A stretch of 64,000 bases of DNA, taken from Tropicibacter naphthalenivorans (lineage in GTDB: Bacteria; Pseudomonadota; Alphaproteobacteria; Rhodobacterales; Rhodobacteraceae). Position numbers and translations under genes: made by a program. Of this stretch, positions 47,447-55,661 are shown piece after piece. How positions within the stretch are numbered: position 1 is the stretch's first letter; every line of letters begins with the position of its first letter. The notes beneath the pieces are model-generated. The model was given only the letters and a program-made list of their open reading frames with translations. It was not told where the DNA came from and did not search any database. The DNA is taken from positions 329,876 to 393,875 of the forward strand of contig NZ_FWXX01000003.1 of assembly GCF_900176475.1 (NCBI RefSeq), in the 5' to 3' direction.

Positions 47447-48088
47447 TTAAATCCGCAGGAACGGCTGCGCCAATCTGGGCAGCCAGTCTTTGAACCGCAA
47501 GGGCGCGTCTGTCACCGCCAGGCAGATACAATCCTCAGAGATGTCGGCGACGGGCATATGCTGAACGTCGTCGTCGGCGATTTCGATATCGCCACGGGCG
47601 AACCGGCCTTCTTGGTCCTCGAATGCGCCTTTAAGAACCAAGGTTAACTCCAACCCGTTGTGAGAGTGGTCCGGCACAGCGGTCCCTGCGGGAATGTACA
47701 AAAGGCGCGCGGTGGCCTCGGGTGAGGTTTTCAGGATCGCCTGTTTTACGCCCATACCTACGGGACGCCATTTCACATCCGACAACGCCCCGCCGATGTA
47801 TCCGGCCAAAGGTGCTGGCACCGTAGGATCTCGGACCGGCAGGGGCACTTCAATGGGGGCTTCGCTACGGATCGCGGCGAGCGCGCCGGACAAACAGTCG
47901 TCAGACACCGACTCGGCGCATTCGTCCAGCAGCGCGCCGCCGATCGCATCATAAGATGCCAGCCCGGCGCGGCAGTCATCGCAGAGCGAAACATGCGTGG
48001 CCACAATTAGGTTAACGGCCTCAGACAGGGTCCCGGCAGAGTACCCCATCAGCAAATCGTCGGTCAGGTGGTGGTGAATTGTCGTCAT
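47447..48088 (-). CDS. chrR: ChrR family zinc-binding anti-sigma factor with cupin domain
   Basis: A 213-residue anti-sigma factor. The N-terminal ZAS domain carries the zinc set His (HHH at 5-7), His32, Cys36 and Cys39 (THVSLCDDC); the C-terminal cupin (about 100-200) has HSHNGLE and a later His for a second zinc. In Rhodobacter sphaeroides ChrR holds RpoE inactive until singlet oxygen triggers its loss, the cupin being needed for the response. Its ATG overlaps the rpoE stop by four bases, giving matched synthesis. Confidence 0.95.
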   Translation of the reverse strand: MTTIHHHLTDDLLMGYSAGTLSEAVNLIVATHVSLCDDCRAGLASYDAIGGALLDECAESVSDDCLSGALAAIRSEAPIEVPLPVRDPTVPAPLAGYIGGALSDVKWRPVGMGVKQAILKTSPEATARLLYIPAGTAVPDHSHNGLELTLVLKGAFEDQEGRFARGDIEIADDDVQHMPVADISEDCICLAVTDAPLRFKDWLPRLAQPFLRI

Positions 48089-48648
48089 GTTTTCGGGTCC
48101 ATGGCATGGCGCAAGCGATCCAGCGCCAGTCGAATACGTGATTTGATTGTGCCCAGCGGCAGACCCGTAGCATCGGCGATTTCACGATGCGACAGATCGC
48201 CAAAGTAGGCTTTTTCGATCAAATCCCGTTGTTTATCGGGCAGGGCAGACAGCGCCTGCCCCAAGTGTTCACATTCCTGCCGAAGGCCGACAACCTCGGC
48301 TTGGTCCGGCTCGGCTTCGGGGCCCCACGGCAGGTCTTCGGGTTCGGGGCGGCGCTGTTTGCGCAGGGCGTCAATCTTGCGGTTGCGGGCAATGGTAAAG
48401 ATCCACGTGGCCACCGATGCGCGCGCCGGATCGAACTGCGCGGCCTTGTGCCAGACGGCGGTCATGACCTCTTGGGCGCACTCCTCGGCGAGGCTCGCAT
48501 CCGTGCCAGAGCGCATCAAAAAAGCCTTAACCCGCGGCGCGAAATGCCGGAACAGCGCGATGAACGCGGCCTCGTCCCGCTCGTCGCGGATGCGCAACAA
48601 GTACGTCGTCCATTCGTCTTGGGCCCCGGTGGGTTTTTCACGCGTCAT
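48085..48648 (-). CDS. rpoE: RNA polymerase ECF sigma factor RpoE (singlet oxygen type)
   Basis: A 187-residue group IV sigma factor: region 2 (about 22-90; FRHFAPRVKAFLMRSG, ATWIFTIARNRKIDALR) and region 4 (about 125-180; LSHREIADATGLPLGTIKSRIRLALDRLR). I chose the ATG at 48648 because the frame starts upstream would lie inside or before the autoregulatory promoter at 48734-48763, and because the R. sphaeroides RpoE start aligns here. It is co-transcribed with chrR and divergent from its probable target operon. Confidence 0.95.
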   Translation of the reverse strand: MTREKPTGAQDEWTTYLLRIRDERDEAAFIALFRHFAPRVKAFLMRSGTDASLAEECAQEVMTAVWHKAAQFDPARASVATWIFTIARNRKIDALRKQRRPEPEDLPWGPEAEPDQAEVVGLRQECEHLGQALSALPDKQRDLIEKAYFGDLSHREIADATGLPLGTIKSRIRLALDRLRHAMDPKT

Positions 48649-48733
48649 GGACAAGACATGACGCGCGGACGCGCGTACCGCAATAGGCGGCCTGTCCTTG
48701 GGGCGCGAGAAGGTGGCGGTTTCGATCATATTC

Positions 48734-48763
48734 AGGTTACGCGCGACCGCGCGCAGCGGATCA
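48734..48763 (-). promoter_or_regulatory. RpoE-dependent promoter of rpoE-chrR
   Basis: On the minus strand TGATCC (48763-48758), 18 bases, then TAACCT (48739-48734). The -35 and the spacing match the known Rhodobacter RpoE consensus (TGATCC-N18-TA), so the sigma factor likely activates its own operon. Confidence 0.75.
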
Positions 48764-48781
48764 AATTTTCCAAGAAAAATT

Positions 48782-48811
48782 TCATCCATTTCGCGGTCTC
48801 ACGCGTATTCC
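48782..48811 (+). promoter_or_regulatory. probable RpoE promoter of the FAD-oxidase/DUF1365 operon
   Basis: TCATCC (48782-48787), 18 bases, TATTCC (48806-48811), 30 bases before the divergent start. One mismatch from the RpoE -35 and the same 18-base spacing; the homologous operon in R. sphaeroides is part of the RpoE regulon. Confidence 0.5.
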
Positions 48812-48840
48812 CCCTGTCATCCACTTGAAAAGGAACGCTC

Positions 48841-50136
48841 ATGCCTTTCGAAGCCAGCTCACCGCCGCGCCGCCGCATCGCCATTATCGGGGGCGGGATT
48901 TCCGGGCTGGGAGCGGCCTTGTCCTTGGCGCCCGAGCATGACGTGACCCTGTTCGAGGCAGAGCCGCGCCTCGGGGGGCACGCCCGAACCGTGCTTGCGG
49001 GCAAGAACGGGGATCAGCCGGTCGACACGGGGTTTATCGTGTTCAACTACGCCAATTATCCCAACATGGCAGAGCTTTTCGACCGCTATGATGTGCCCGT
49101 GGTGAAATCCGACATGAGCTTTTCTGCGTCGCTGCGAGGCGGCGAAATCGAGTACGGCCTGCGTGATCTGCGGTCTGTCTTTGCGCAGAAACGCAACGCT
49201 CTGAATCCGCGATACCTCGGGATGCTGCGGGACGTGTTCAAGTTTAACAAACATGCCGTCAGCGCCGCGCAAGATCGCAGCCTGCCCTTGGGCGAATTTC
49301 TGGATCGGATGGGAATGGGGAAATGGTTTCGCGACTATTACCTCTTGCCGCTGTCCGGTGCGATTTGGTCAACACCTGTTGATAAAATCCTCGATTTTCC
49401 GGCCTATGCCCTGATCCAGTTCTTTGAAAACCACGCGTTGCTGAGCCATACCGGCCAACACCAATGGTACACTGTGCAGGGCGGTTCGGTCGAATATGTG
49501 CGCCGGTTCGAATCCGCGTTGCGCAAAATTGGGGCGCAGTTGCGGATCGGAACGCCGGTGGATGCCGTGCGGCGGTCCGCAGTGGGCGCCGAGATCAAGC
49601 CGCAGGACGGCCCGTGGGAGGCATTCGACGAGGTGATTTTCGCCACGCATTCGGACGACAGCTTGCGCCTTTTGACCGATGAGACGCCCGCCGAACGCGC
49701 CGCTTTAGCCAAGATCACCTACCAACCCAACCGGATCGTTCTACATGCAGATCAAAGCGTTATGCCGAAGCGGCGCGTCTGCTGGTCGGCTTGGAATTAC
49801 ACGGAAACCGCGCGCAAAGAGATGAACCAGATTGACCTGACATACTGGATGAACTGCCTTCAGCCGATCCCGGAAAGCGATCCTATGTTTGTGACGCTGA
49901 ACACCACGCGCCCCATCCGCCAAGAGCTGATCTATGATGAGGTCACCCTGCGCCACCCGGTTTACGACCTGACGGCCTTGGACGGGCAGCAAGAGGTTGC
50001 CGCCGTGAACGGGCAAAACGGCACGTGGTTCTGCGGCGCGTGGATGAAAAACGGCTTTCACGAAGATGGCCTGTCCAGTGCGCTGGACGTGGCGCGGGCC
50101 TTGCGCGACAAGCTGGCGTTGCCGGAGGTCGCATGA
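48841..50136 (+). CDS. FAD-dependent amine-oxidase-like protein of the RpoE lipid cluster
   Basis: A 431-residue flavoprotein with AIIGGGISGLGAALSLAPEHDVTLFEAEPRLGG (about 14-46) and the VDTGFIVFNYANYPNM segment typical of the NAD(P)/FAD protein that accompanies DUF1365 and cyclopropane-fatty-acid synthase genes. In R. sphaeroides the homologue lies beside rpoE and is induced by singlet oxygen; work there ties this group to furan and branched fatty acid formation. No CFA synthase gene is in this window. It overlaps the DUF1365 gene by four bases. Confidence 0.9.
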   Translation: MPFEASSPPRRRIAIIGGGISGLGAALSLAPEHDVTLFEAEPRLGGHARTVLAGKNGDQPVDTGFIVFNYANYPNMAELFDRYDVPVVKSDMSFSASLRGGEIEYGLRDLRSVFAQKRNALNPRYLGMLRDVFKFNKHAVSAAQDRSLPLGEFLDRMGMGKWFRDYYLLPLSGAIWSTPVDKILDFPAYALIQFFENHALLSHTGQHQWYTVQGGSVEYVRRFESALRKIGAQLRIGTPVDAVRRSAVGAEIKPQDGPWEAFDEVIFATHSDDSLRLLTDETPAERAALAKITYQPNRIVLHADQSVMPKRRVCWSAWNYTETARKEMNQIDLTYWMNCLQPIPESDPMFVTLNTTRPIRQELIYDEVTLRHPVYDLTALDGQQEVAAVNGQNGTWFCGAWMKNGFHEDGLSSALDVARALRDKLALPEVA

Positions 50137-50906
50137 CCCAAGTCGACTTGATCGCAGGCCACACGTACCACGGGCGCAAAGGCGCAATCGACAACGCGTT
50201 TCGCTACTCGGTGGATTACGTTTTGCTGGACGCCGAAGGGCCGATCGAGGGGCCAAGCCTGTTTTCTCGGAATCGGTCGAATTTTGCGTCGGTTCAGGAT
50301 CGCGACCATGGCGGCCCCCCGAAACAGGGGCGCGGAGCACCTTGGGCGCGCGAGGTTCTGGCAAGCCAAGGGGTTGCGTTCGACCGTTTGCGTTTGCTCA
50401 CACAGCCAAGGCTTTTGGGCCATGTTTTCAATCCTGTAAGCTTTTGGTTGGCGTATCGCGGAACGGATTTGATGGCGGTGATTGCCGAGGTGAGCAACAC
50501 CTTTGGCGACCGACATTCTTATGTGTGTCTGCGCGGCGATGGCGCGCCGATCCAGCCGTCAGATCGCATCACGGCTGAGAAAATCTTTCACGTTTCGCCG
50601 TTCCAGCCGATCGAGGGGACGTACACCTTTCGGTTCGATATCGGGACGGATCGGGTCGGGATTTGGATCGAATATGGCCGTGAAAACGGCGGTTTGATCG
50701 CGACTCTTTGCGGGGCTCGCGTGCCTTTGACCAACCGTGGGTTGCTGCGGTCGGCTCTACGCCGACCCTTTGGCGCACGGCGGGTGCTGGCGCTGATTCA
50801 CTGGCAGGCTCTCAAGCTATGGTTGAAAGGTGCAAGGTATCGTACGCGGCCAGAGCCCCCCGAGTCCGAGGTCAGCGCTGCGCCAAAAATCAGCGAGGCG
50901 TCGTGA
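50133..50906 (+). CDS. DUF1365 family protein
   Basis: A 257-residue protein starting MTQVDLIAGHTYHGRKG with the family motifs HVFNPVSFWLAYR, EVSNTFGDRHSYV and FHVSPFQPIEGTYTFRF. DUF1365 proteins occur with FAD oxidases and CFA synthases in lipid-modifying operons, and one is needed for furan fatty acid formation in Rhodobacter as I recall. Start and stop overlap the neighbouring genes (ATGA and TGATG), so the operon is tightly coupled. The exact reaction is not settled by sequence. Confidence 0.9.
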   Translation: MTQVDLIAGHTYHGRKGAIDNAFRYSVDYVLLDAEGPIEGPSLFSRNRSNFASVQDRDHGGPPKQGRGAPWAREVLASQGVAFDRLRLLTQPRLLGHVFNPVSFWLAYRGTDLMAVIAEVSNTFGDRHSYVCLRGDGAPIQPSDRITAEKIFHVSPFQPIEGTYTFRFDIGTDRVGIWIEYGRENGGLIATLCGARVPLTNRGLLRSALRRPFGARRVLALIHWQALKLWLKGARYRTRPEPPESEVSAAPKISEAS

Positions 50907-51460
50907 TGTTGGACTTTATTCTTGGTGCTCTGGTCATGCTTGGGCTGGTCTGGGTGCGCTTTCGATTTTTTGCCTTTCCGGCACAGCGGTCAGAGGATTA
51001 CGCGGGCGAACTTGGCAGCTTTGACATTCGCGAGAAATTCAACGGCGCCCTGCTGTGCCAAGGGGTGATCTATGGCCCGACGGGGCGCGTCATGTCACGA
51101 TTCGTGGCGGACTTTGATGCTCAATGGGATGGCAATCGCGGGGTGATGAAAGAGGATTTTCGCTATGAAAGCGGGTCCTTAGAGCATCGCGAATGGACTC
51201 TCAGCGTCGAAGAGACGGGCCGGATCACGGCGACTGCGCCGGATGTTATTGGCACTGCACAAGGGCGACAGGCCGGACCTTCGGTCAATTTAAACTATCG
51301 CCTTCGTCTGCCTGAAGATGCCGGGGGGCACGTCTTGGACGTACGCGATTGGATGTACCTGACGCCAGACGGAACCATCGTAAACCGCTCTCAATTTCGC
51401 AAATACGGGCTTTTGGTTGCCGAGTTGGTAGCCACCATGCGCCCGAAGGAACAGCTATGA
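50906..51460 (+). CDS. DUF3833 family protein (lipocalin-like)
   Basis: A 184-residue protein: one N-terminal hydrophobic segment (about 2-18), then a beta-rich body with FDIREKFNGALLCQGVIYGPTGRVMSRF, DFRYESGSLEHREWTL and NYRLRLPEDAGGHVLDVRDWMYL. The pattern fits DUF3833, a probable lipid-binding beta barrel. Its ATG shares one base with the DUF1365 stop. In R. sphaeroides an analogous gene is in the RpoE-controlled operon. Confidence 0.83.
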   Translation: MLDFILGALVMLGLVWVRFRFFAFPAQRSEDYAGELGSFDIREKFNGALLCQGVIYGPTGRVMSRFVADFDAQWDGNRGVMKEDFRYESGSLEHREWTLSVEETGRITATAPDVIGTAQGRQAGPSVNLNYRLRLPEDAGGHVLDVRDWMYLTPDGTIVNRSQFRKYGLLVAELVATMRPKEQL

Positions 51461-52188
51461 GACAGCTAAAAGGCAAACGCTATTGGGTTGTTGGCGCGAG
51501 TGATGGCTTGGGCGCGGCAATCTCGCAAAGGTTGTCTGACGAAGGGGCCGAGTTAGTACTGTCCGCGCGATCCGAGGGCAAGTTGCAAGACGTGGCGGAT
51601 GGCTTGTCTGGCAAGGCGATGGTCCTGCCGGTGGATGTGACCGACACCCAAGCGTTAACACGGGCGCGTGAAAAAATCGGGTCGCTTGATGGCTTGGTGA
51701 TGCTGGCGGGGGTCTACTGGCCTTTTGGCGCTCAGGGCTGGGATGCTGAAAAGGCGGTCTCCATGGCCGAGGTGAATTTTGTCGGCACCATGAAAGTCTT
51801 GGGGGTGGTCCTGCCCGAGTTTGTCGAGCGTGATCAGGGGCATATCGTTCTAACCGGATCGTTGACCGCGTATCGCGGTCTGCCACGATCGGCGCCCTAT
51901 ACGGCGTCTAAGGCCGGGATCATGGCCTTGGCGGAATCGCTCCATGCGGACCTGCGCGGATCGGGTGTGGATGTGCAATTGCTCAGTCCGGGATTCGTTA
52001 AGACGCAGTTGACCGACAAGAACGATTTCAAGATGCCGTTCATCATGGAGCCGAGCAAAGCCGCTGACATTTGCGTGTCGCATATGCGCTCGGCGCGGTT
52101 CCACAAACCTTTTCCGACGGCGTTTTCCTTGATGTTTCGCGCGGCGCAGTTCTTGCCGGATTGGCTGTACTACCGCTTGTTTGCGTAA
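51457..52188 (+). CDS. SDR family oxidoreductase
   Basis: A 243-residue short-chain dehydrogenase with the cofactor motif VVGASDGLGAAIS (about 11-23) and the active site S...YTASK (TGSLTAYRGLPRSAPYTASKAG, about 135-156). Its ATG overlaps the DUF3833 stop by four bases, making it the last gene of the RpoE-linked operon. The substrate is unknown, but a fatty acyl or other lipid intermediate is suggested by context. Confidence 0.92.
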   Translation: MRQLKGKRYWVVGASDGLGAAISQRLSDEGAELVLSARSEGKLQDVADGLSGKAMVLPVDVTDTQALTRAREKIGSLDGLVMLAGVYWPFGAQGWDAEKAVSMAEVNFVGTMKVLGVVLPEFVERDQGHIVLTGSLTAYRGLPRSAPYTASKAGIMALAESLHADLRGSGVDVQLLSPGFVKTQLTDKNDFKMPFIMEPSKAADICVSHMRSARFHKPFPTAFSLMFRAAQFLPDWLYYRLFA

Positions 52189-52246
52189 GATCAAGGCGCG
52201 TGTCTCATGATCCGAGTCATCCTTTTTAAAGAAAAGGAGACGCGAC

Positions 52247-52576
52247 ATGGAACAGATCAGTGTCAGGAAAGTGGCCGCCGTCATCGTGATGGCGCGCGAA
52301 CTCAGCCGCGCCGAGGGCGAGTTACGCGCCTTTGTCGGACGGATGAACGAAGAAGAGCAGGCCGCCCTGGTCGCAGTCATGTGGATCGGGCGCGGTGCCT
52401 TTGAGGCAGAGGAATGGGCCGAGGCTTATGCCACCGCTTTTGCCGAGGCATCCAGCCCGACCGAAGATTACCTGATCGGCACCCCGCATCTGGCCGACAA
52501 TCTCGAAGCGGGCCTTGAGGCGCTTGGTTACGACGCCGTCGATGAAGAAGACGCCTTGATGACGCGCGGCGCCTAA
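52247..52576 (+). CDS. DUF3775 domain protein
   Basis: A 109-residue acidic protein fitting DUF3775: SVRKVAAVIVMARELSRAEGELRAF, then LVAVMWIGRGAFEAEEWAEAYATA and HLADNLEAGLEALGY. The function is unknown. AAAAGGAGA lies before the start. It is convergent with dinB, four bases apart, with no terminator. It appears to be a stand-alone gene, 58 bases after the SDR gene. Confidence 0.83.
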   Translation: MEQISVRKVAAVIVMARELSRAEGELRAFVGRMNEEEQAALVAVMWIGRGAFEAEEWAEAYATAFAEASSPTEDYLIGTPHLADNLEAGLEALGYDAVDEEDALMTRGA

Positions 52577-52579
52577 AGG

Positions 52580-53833
52580 TTAACGCAGCGCCCGCCCTTT
52601 AAGGATTGCATCGGGGCCAAAGCGTGCACGGATCGCATCTGTTGCACGTTCCGCCTTGGCGCGGGTGGCCGCGTGGGGGTCAAGCAGGTCGCCGCCCCGG
52701 TCGGCCTGCGCCTCTGGCACCAGATCGGAAATCCCCGCGCCGATCAGGCGGTAGGATTGTCCCGGCGGCATCTGATCGAGAAGCCCGCGCGCGGTGCGGT
52801 AAATGCGGTCAGCGATCTGGGTCGCGTCGTGCAAAGCCTGCCGCCGCGTCACGATTTTAAAATCGGATTTCCGCAGTTTCAGGGTCACAACCCGACCGGC
52901 AAGCCCCTTGGCCTTGGCGCGGTCGGCGACCTTTTCGGACATGCGCCACAGGTGTCCGTCAAGAATGTCAGGGTCGCCAGTGTCCTCGTGAAACGTGGTT
53001 TCATTCGATATGGATTTCATCGGCGCATTGCGCGTCACGCGCCGTTTGTCCTGCCCGCGCGCAAGGTGCCAAAGCCTTTCGCCCATGCCGCCGAAACGAT
53101 GGATCAAATCGCGCTGTTCCCAGCGCAAAAGGTCTTCGAATGTGCGAATTCCGGCCTTTTCCAACGCGGTCTGCGACGCCTCTCCGACACCCCAGATCAT
53201 GCGGATCGGCTTGGGGCGCAGGAAGGCTTGTGTTTCAGCCTGACCAATCACCGAAAACCCACGTGGCTTGTCCAAGTCAGAGGCGATCTTGGCCAAAAAC
53301 TTGTTGTGTGACAGACCGACAGAGCCGGTTACGCCCAGCTCGTCCTTCATCCGTTTCACCAGCCGTGCCATCATGACGGCGGGCGGGGCGCCGTGCAGGC
53401 GTGCGGTGCCCGTGAGATCCAAAAACGCCTCGTCCAGCGATAGGGGTTCAATCGCCGGGGTCAGCTCTTCCATCATGGCGCGGATCTGGCGCGAGACCTC
53501 GGCATAGACCGACATGCGCGGCTTGATCACCACCGCTTCGGGACACAGCTGCAAGGCTTTGAACATCGGCATGGCTGAGCGCACGCCGCGAATGCGCGCC
53601 ACGTAGCAGGCGGTCGACACCACGCCGCGCCGCCCGCCGCCGATGATCACGGGTTTGTCCGCCAGATCGGGGTTGTCGCGCTTTTCGACGCTTGCGTAAA
53701 ACGCGTCGCAGTCCATATGCGCGATGGACAAATCGAACAATTCGGGGTGCGATAGCACACGCGGCCGCCCGCAGGCCGGGCAGCGCTTGCCGGTCTCAAA
53801 AGTGGTTAAGCAGTCTCGGCAAAGGGCGGGCAT
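52580..53833 (-). CDS. dinB: DNA polymerase IV (DinB) with N-terminal zinc ribbon
   Basis: A 417-residue Y-family polymerase for translesion synthesis. Metal-binding carboxylates lie in AHMDCDAFYASVEKRDNP (about 38-55) and SLDEAFLDLTG (about 132-142), and helix-hairpin-helix and little-finger regions follow. The first 25 residues carry a CxxC...CxxC pattern (CRDCLTTFETGKRCPAC), a zinc-ribbon extension often seen in alphaproteobacterial DinB. No LexA-type site was recognised upstream. Confidence 0.95.
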   Translation of the reverse strand: MPALCRDCLTTFETGKRCPACGRPRVLSHPELFDLSIAHMDCDAFYASVEKRDNPDLADKPVIIGGGRRGVVSTACYVARIRGVRSAMPMFKALQLCPEAVVIKPRMSVYAEVSRQIRAMMEELTPAIEPLSLDEAFLDLTGTARLHGAPPAVMMARLVKRMKDELGVTGSVGLSHNKFLAKIASDLDKPRGFSVIGQAETQAFLRPKPIRMIWGVGEASQTALEKAGIRTFEDLLRWEQRDLIHRFGGMGERLWHLARGQDKRRVTRNAPMKSISNETTFHEDTGDPDILDGHLWRMSEKVADRAKAKGLAGRVVTLKLRKSDFKIVTRRQALHDATQIADRIYRTARGLLDQMPPGQSYRLIGAGISDLVPEAQADRGGDLLDPHAATRAKAERATDAIRARFGPDAILKGRALR

Positions 53834-53879
53834 GGCGCGAGTTTACGCCTCTCCGCAAGGCGCGGCAATCGGGGGAAAG

Positions 53880-54308
53880 ATGGGACCGGCGACGAATTTC
53901 ATAGGGGCCAAGGTGATGCTCTTTGCTGGCGATCAGCTGATCGTTTTACAGCGCGATCATGCGCCGGGCATTCCGTGGCCTGGCCTGCTGGATTTTCCGG
54001 GCGGCGGACGTGAAGGGCTCGAGAGCGCGCAGGATTGTGTGTTGCGCGAAACCTTTGAAGAGACGGGTCTGCGGTTGGATCCGACCGGCCTGCGCTTTGT
54101 GCACAACAGGCCGACAAGAGGCTCTTATGGCGTATTTTATGCCTATCACGGGCCGCCGGCGTTGCTGGATTTCGTCCGTTTTGGCGGCGAAGGCGACGGC
54201 TGGCTGCACATGGCGCCGCGCGCCTATGTGGGCAGCGATCAGGCGATTCCACCTTTCGCTGAGATTCTATCTAACTATCTGGAAAGTATAGGGATTGCCG
54301 GGGCGTAA
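53880..54308 (+). CDS. NUDIX hydrolase
   Basis: A 142-residue NUDIX protein with a perfect NUDIX box G-x5-E-x7-R-E-U-x-E-E-x-G-U, running from GGREGLE to RETFEETGL (about 40-62). It hydrolyses a nucleoside diphosphate linked to another moiety; the substrate is open. The ATG at 53880 follows GGGGGAAAG; an in-frame ATG at 53832 overlaps the dinB start. Its TAA stop sits in the loop of an 11-bp hairpin. Confidence 0.85.
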   Translation: MGPATNFIGAKVMLFAGDQLIVLQRDHAPGIPWPGLLDFPGGGREGLESAQDCVLRETFEETGLRLDPTGLRFVHNRPTRGSYGVFYAYHGPPALLDFVRFGGEGDGWLHMAPRAYVGSDQAIPPFAEILSNYLESIGIAGA

Positions 54309-54322
54309 ATGCGCCCCGGCAA
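54295..54322. terminator. 11-bp perfect hairpin enclosing the NUDIX stop codon
   Basis: TTGCCGGGGCG pairs with CGCCCCGGCAA; the six-base loop TAAATG holds the stop codon. No T-run follows, so it could be a weak terminator or an mRNA-stabilising end. Confidence 0.5.
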
Positions 54323-54418
54323 TGTTGACCAGCCCACCGGGGGACGGATGGCGGACCGATCGCTCGGTGCTTGGACGCAGCAGGCAGCTATGCGACCAGC
54401 GGCACGAGAGGGAAAATG

Positions 54419-54670
54419 TCAGGCCGCTTGAGGCAAGGTGGCGTCATGGCCCATCATGCGCGACTGCATCGCTTCGGGACGGTCCAGGCGGTCCAGCGCG
54501 GCGTTCCAGATGCCAGCGGACACCCGTTCAAAGCTGGCGGTCAGCGGGGCGCAATAGCTTGCGGCGACTCGCCGGGGGCCGTGGTCGGTGTGGAACGTCA
54601 CGAGCGCTTCAAAGCACTCGTCTGCGGCATTGTAAGAAACGTCGCCAATCTGAGTCTTGTAGTCGGGCAT
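54419..54670 (-). CDS. small conserved-looking protein of unknown function (83 aa)
   Basis: Starts MPDYKTQIGDVSYNAADECFEALVTFHTDHGPRRV; it looks like a compact globular domain with two cysteines and no signal peptide. GGAGG stands seven bases before the ATG. Two inverted DnaA-box-like sequences lie 19-45 bases upstream. I do not recognise a family. It lies between the convergent NUDIX gene and the pyrF 3' end. Confidence 0.7.
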   Translation of the reverse strand: MPDYKTQIGDVSYNAADECFEALVTFHTDHGPRRVAASYCAPLTASFERVSAGIWNAALDRLDRPEAMQSRMMGHDATLPQAA

Positions 54671-54688
54671 GCTCTTGCCTCCGTAAGA

Positions 54689-54715
54689 TTATCCACGTCG
54701 TCGTCCTGTGGATAA
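54689..54715. promoter_or_regulatory. inverted pair of DnaA-box-like sites
   Basis: TTATCCACG (54689-54697) and TGTGGATAA (54707-54715, the reverse complement of the consensus TTATCCACA) face each other across nine bases, forming an 8-bp inverted repeat. They lie upstream of the 83-aa gene and may let DnaA control it. There is no AT-rich unwinding region or replication gene nearby, so I do not call it an origin. Confidence 0.5.
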
Positions 54716-54899
54716 CTTGAAGGTGGGCATTAAGTTCCTGTTCCGCCAGAGCGGTCACGAAAACGTGTTAATACAGGTAAACGGCCCCAAGGTCGCATGA
54801 CCGGAGCTGCGCTTACGGGATACCCAGCGACGGGGCGGCCCGCAACCTTGGCGCGGCGATTTTCGGGCCTCGCGCCAAGGGCGTTGCATTTCTGCCAGC
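54716..54899. other. intergenic stretch after pyrF
   Basis: I see no gene or clear terminator here. A short GC-rich symmetry (CCTTGGCGC at 54855-54863 with GCGCCAAGG at 54882-54890) could form a hairpin downstream of pyrF on the minus strand. Confidence 0.35.
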
Positions 54900-55607
54900 T
54901 TAGGCCGAGCGCAGCTCCGCAGCGATGTCCAACGCGGCTTGGCGCGGGTCGGCGGCCTTGTGAATCGGGCGACCAACGACGATGTGGTCGACGCCGTTTT
55001 GAATGGCGCTGGCGGGGGTGGCGACGCGCTTTTGATCGCCAAGCTCGGCACCGGCGGGGCGCACACCGGGGGTCACGATCAGTTTGCCGGTCGCCTCGGG
55101 CAGGGCACGGATCAGGGCGGCCTCGTTGGGCGAGGCGATCACGCCATCGGCGCCGGCCTCTAGCGCGCGGGCGGCGCGGGTCTGCACCAGATCAGGGATG
55201 TCACCGGCTTGGATCAGCGACGCGTCCAGATCGGCGCGGTCCAGCGAAGTCAGGATCGTCACCGCAAGGATTTTCAGGTCAGAGCCTGCTGCCCCCTCTT
55301 TGGCGGCGCGAACAACATGGGGGTCGCCATGCACCGTCAGGAAATCCAGATCGAATTGGGCGATCCCGCGCACGGCGGCTTCGACCGTGGCCCCGATGTC
55401 AAAGAACTTCATATCGAGGAAGATCTTTTTGCCATGCTCGGCCTTCAGCTCATTGGCCAGCGCCAACCCGCCGCCGGTCAGCATCCCCAGACCGATCTTG
55501 TAAAAGGATACCGCGTCGCCCAGTTGCTGCACCAGATCCAGCCCTTGGATCACGTTGGGCACATCAAGAGCGACAATAAGACGGTCGTCGGAGATCGGAG
55601 CAGACAT
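54900..55607 (-). CDS. pyrF: orotidine 5'-phosphate decarboxylase
   Basis: A 235-residue TIM-barrel enzyme that makes UMP, the last step of de novo pyrimidine synthesis. The catalytic D-x-K-x-x-D-I is in LDMKFFDIGATVEAA (about 63-77), and the phosphate loop near VTPGVRPAG and VVGRPI is present. The ATG at 55607 (MSAPISDDRLIVALD) follows AAAGGTG at six bases. It follows a 102-aa unknown gene on the same strand by 54 bases. Confidence 0.95.
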   Translation of the reverse strand: MSAPISDDRLIVALDVPNVIQGLDLVQQLGDAVSFYKIGLGMLTGGGLALANELKAEHGKKIFLDMKFFDIGATVEAAVRGIAQFDLDFLTVHGDPHVVRAAKEGAAGSDLKILAVTILTSLDRADLDASLIQAGDIPDLVQTRAARALEAGADGVIASPNEAALIRALPEATGKLIVTPGVRPAGAELGDQKRVATPASAIQNGVDHIVVGRPIHKAADPRQAALDIAAELRSA

Positions 55608-55661
55608 GGCGCACACCTTTCGTTTGGAGTTGCCCCCAGATGCGCGCCACAGACCGCTACG

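Noticed and set aside
52209..52214. RpoE promoter before the DUF3775 gene (TGATCC)
   Set aside because: No TA-type -10 at 18 bases; spacing fails.
53834..53879. LexA (SOS) box before dinB
   Set aside because: No GTTC-N7-GTTC pattern seen in the short gap.
54689..54715. Replication origin at the DnaA boxes
   Set aside because: Only two boxes, no AT-rich unwinding region, no replication genes nearby.
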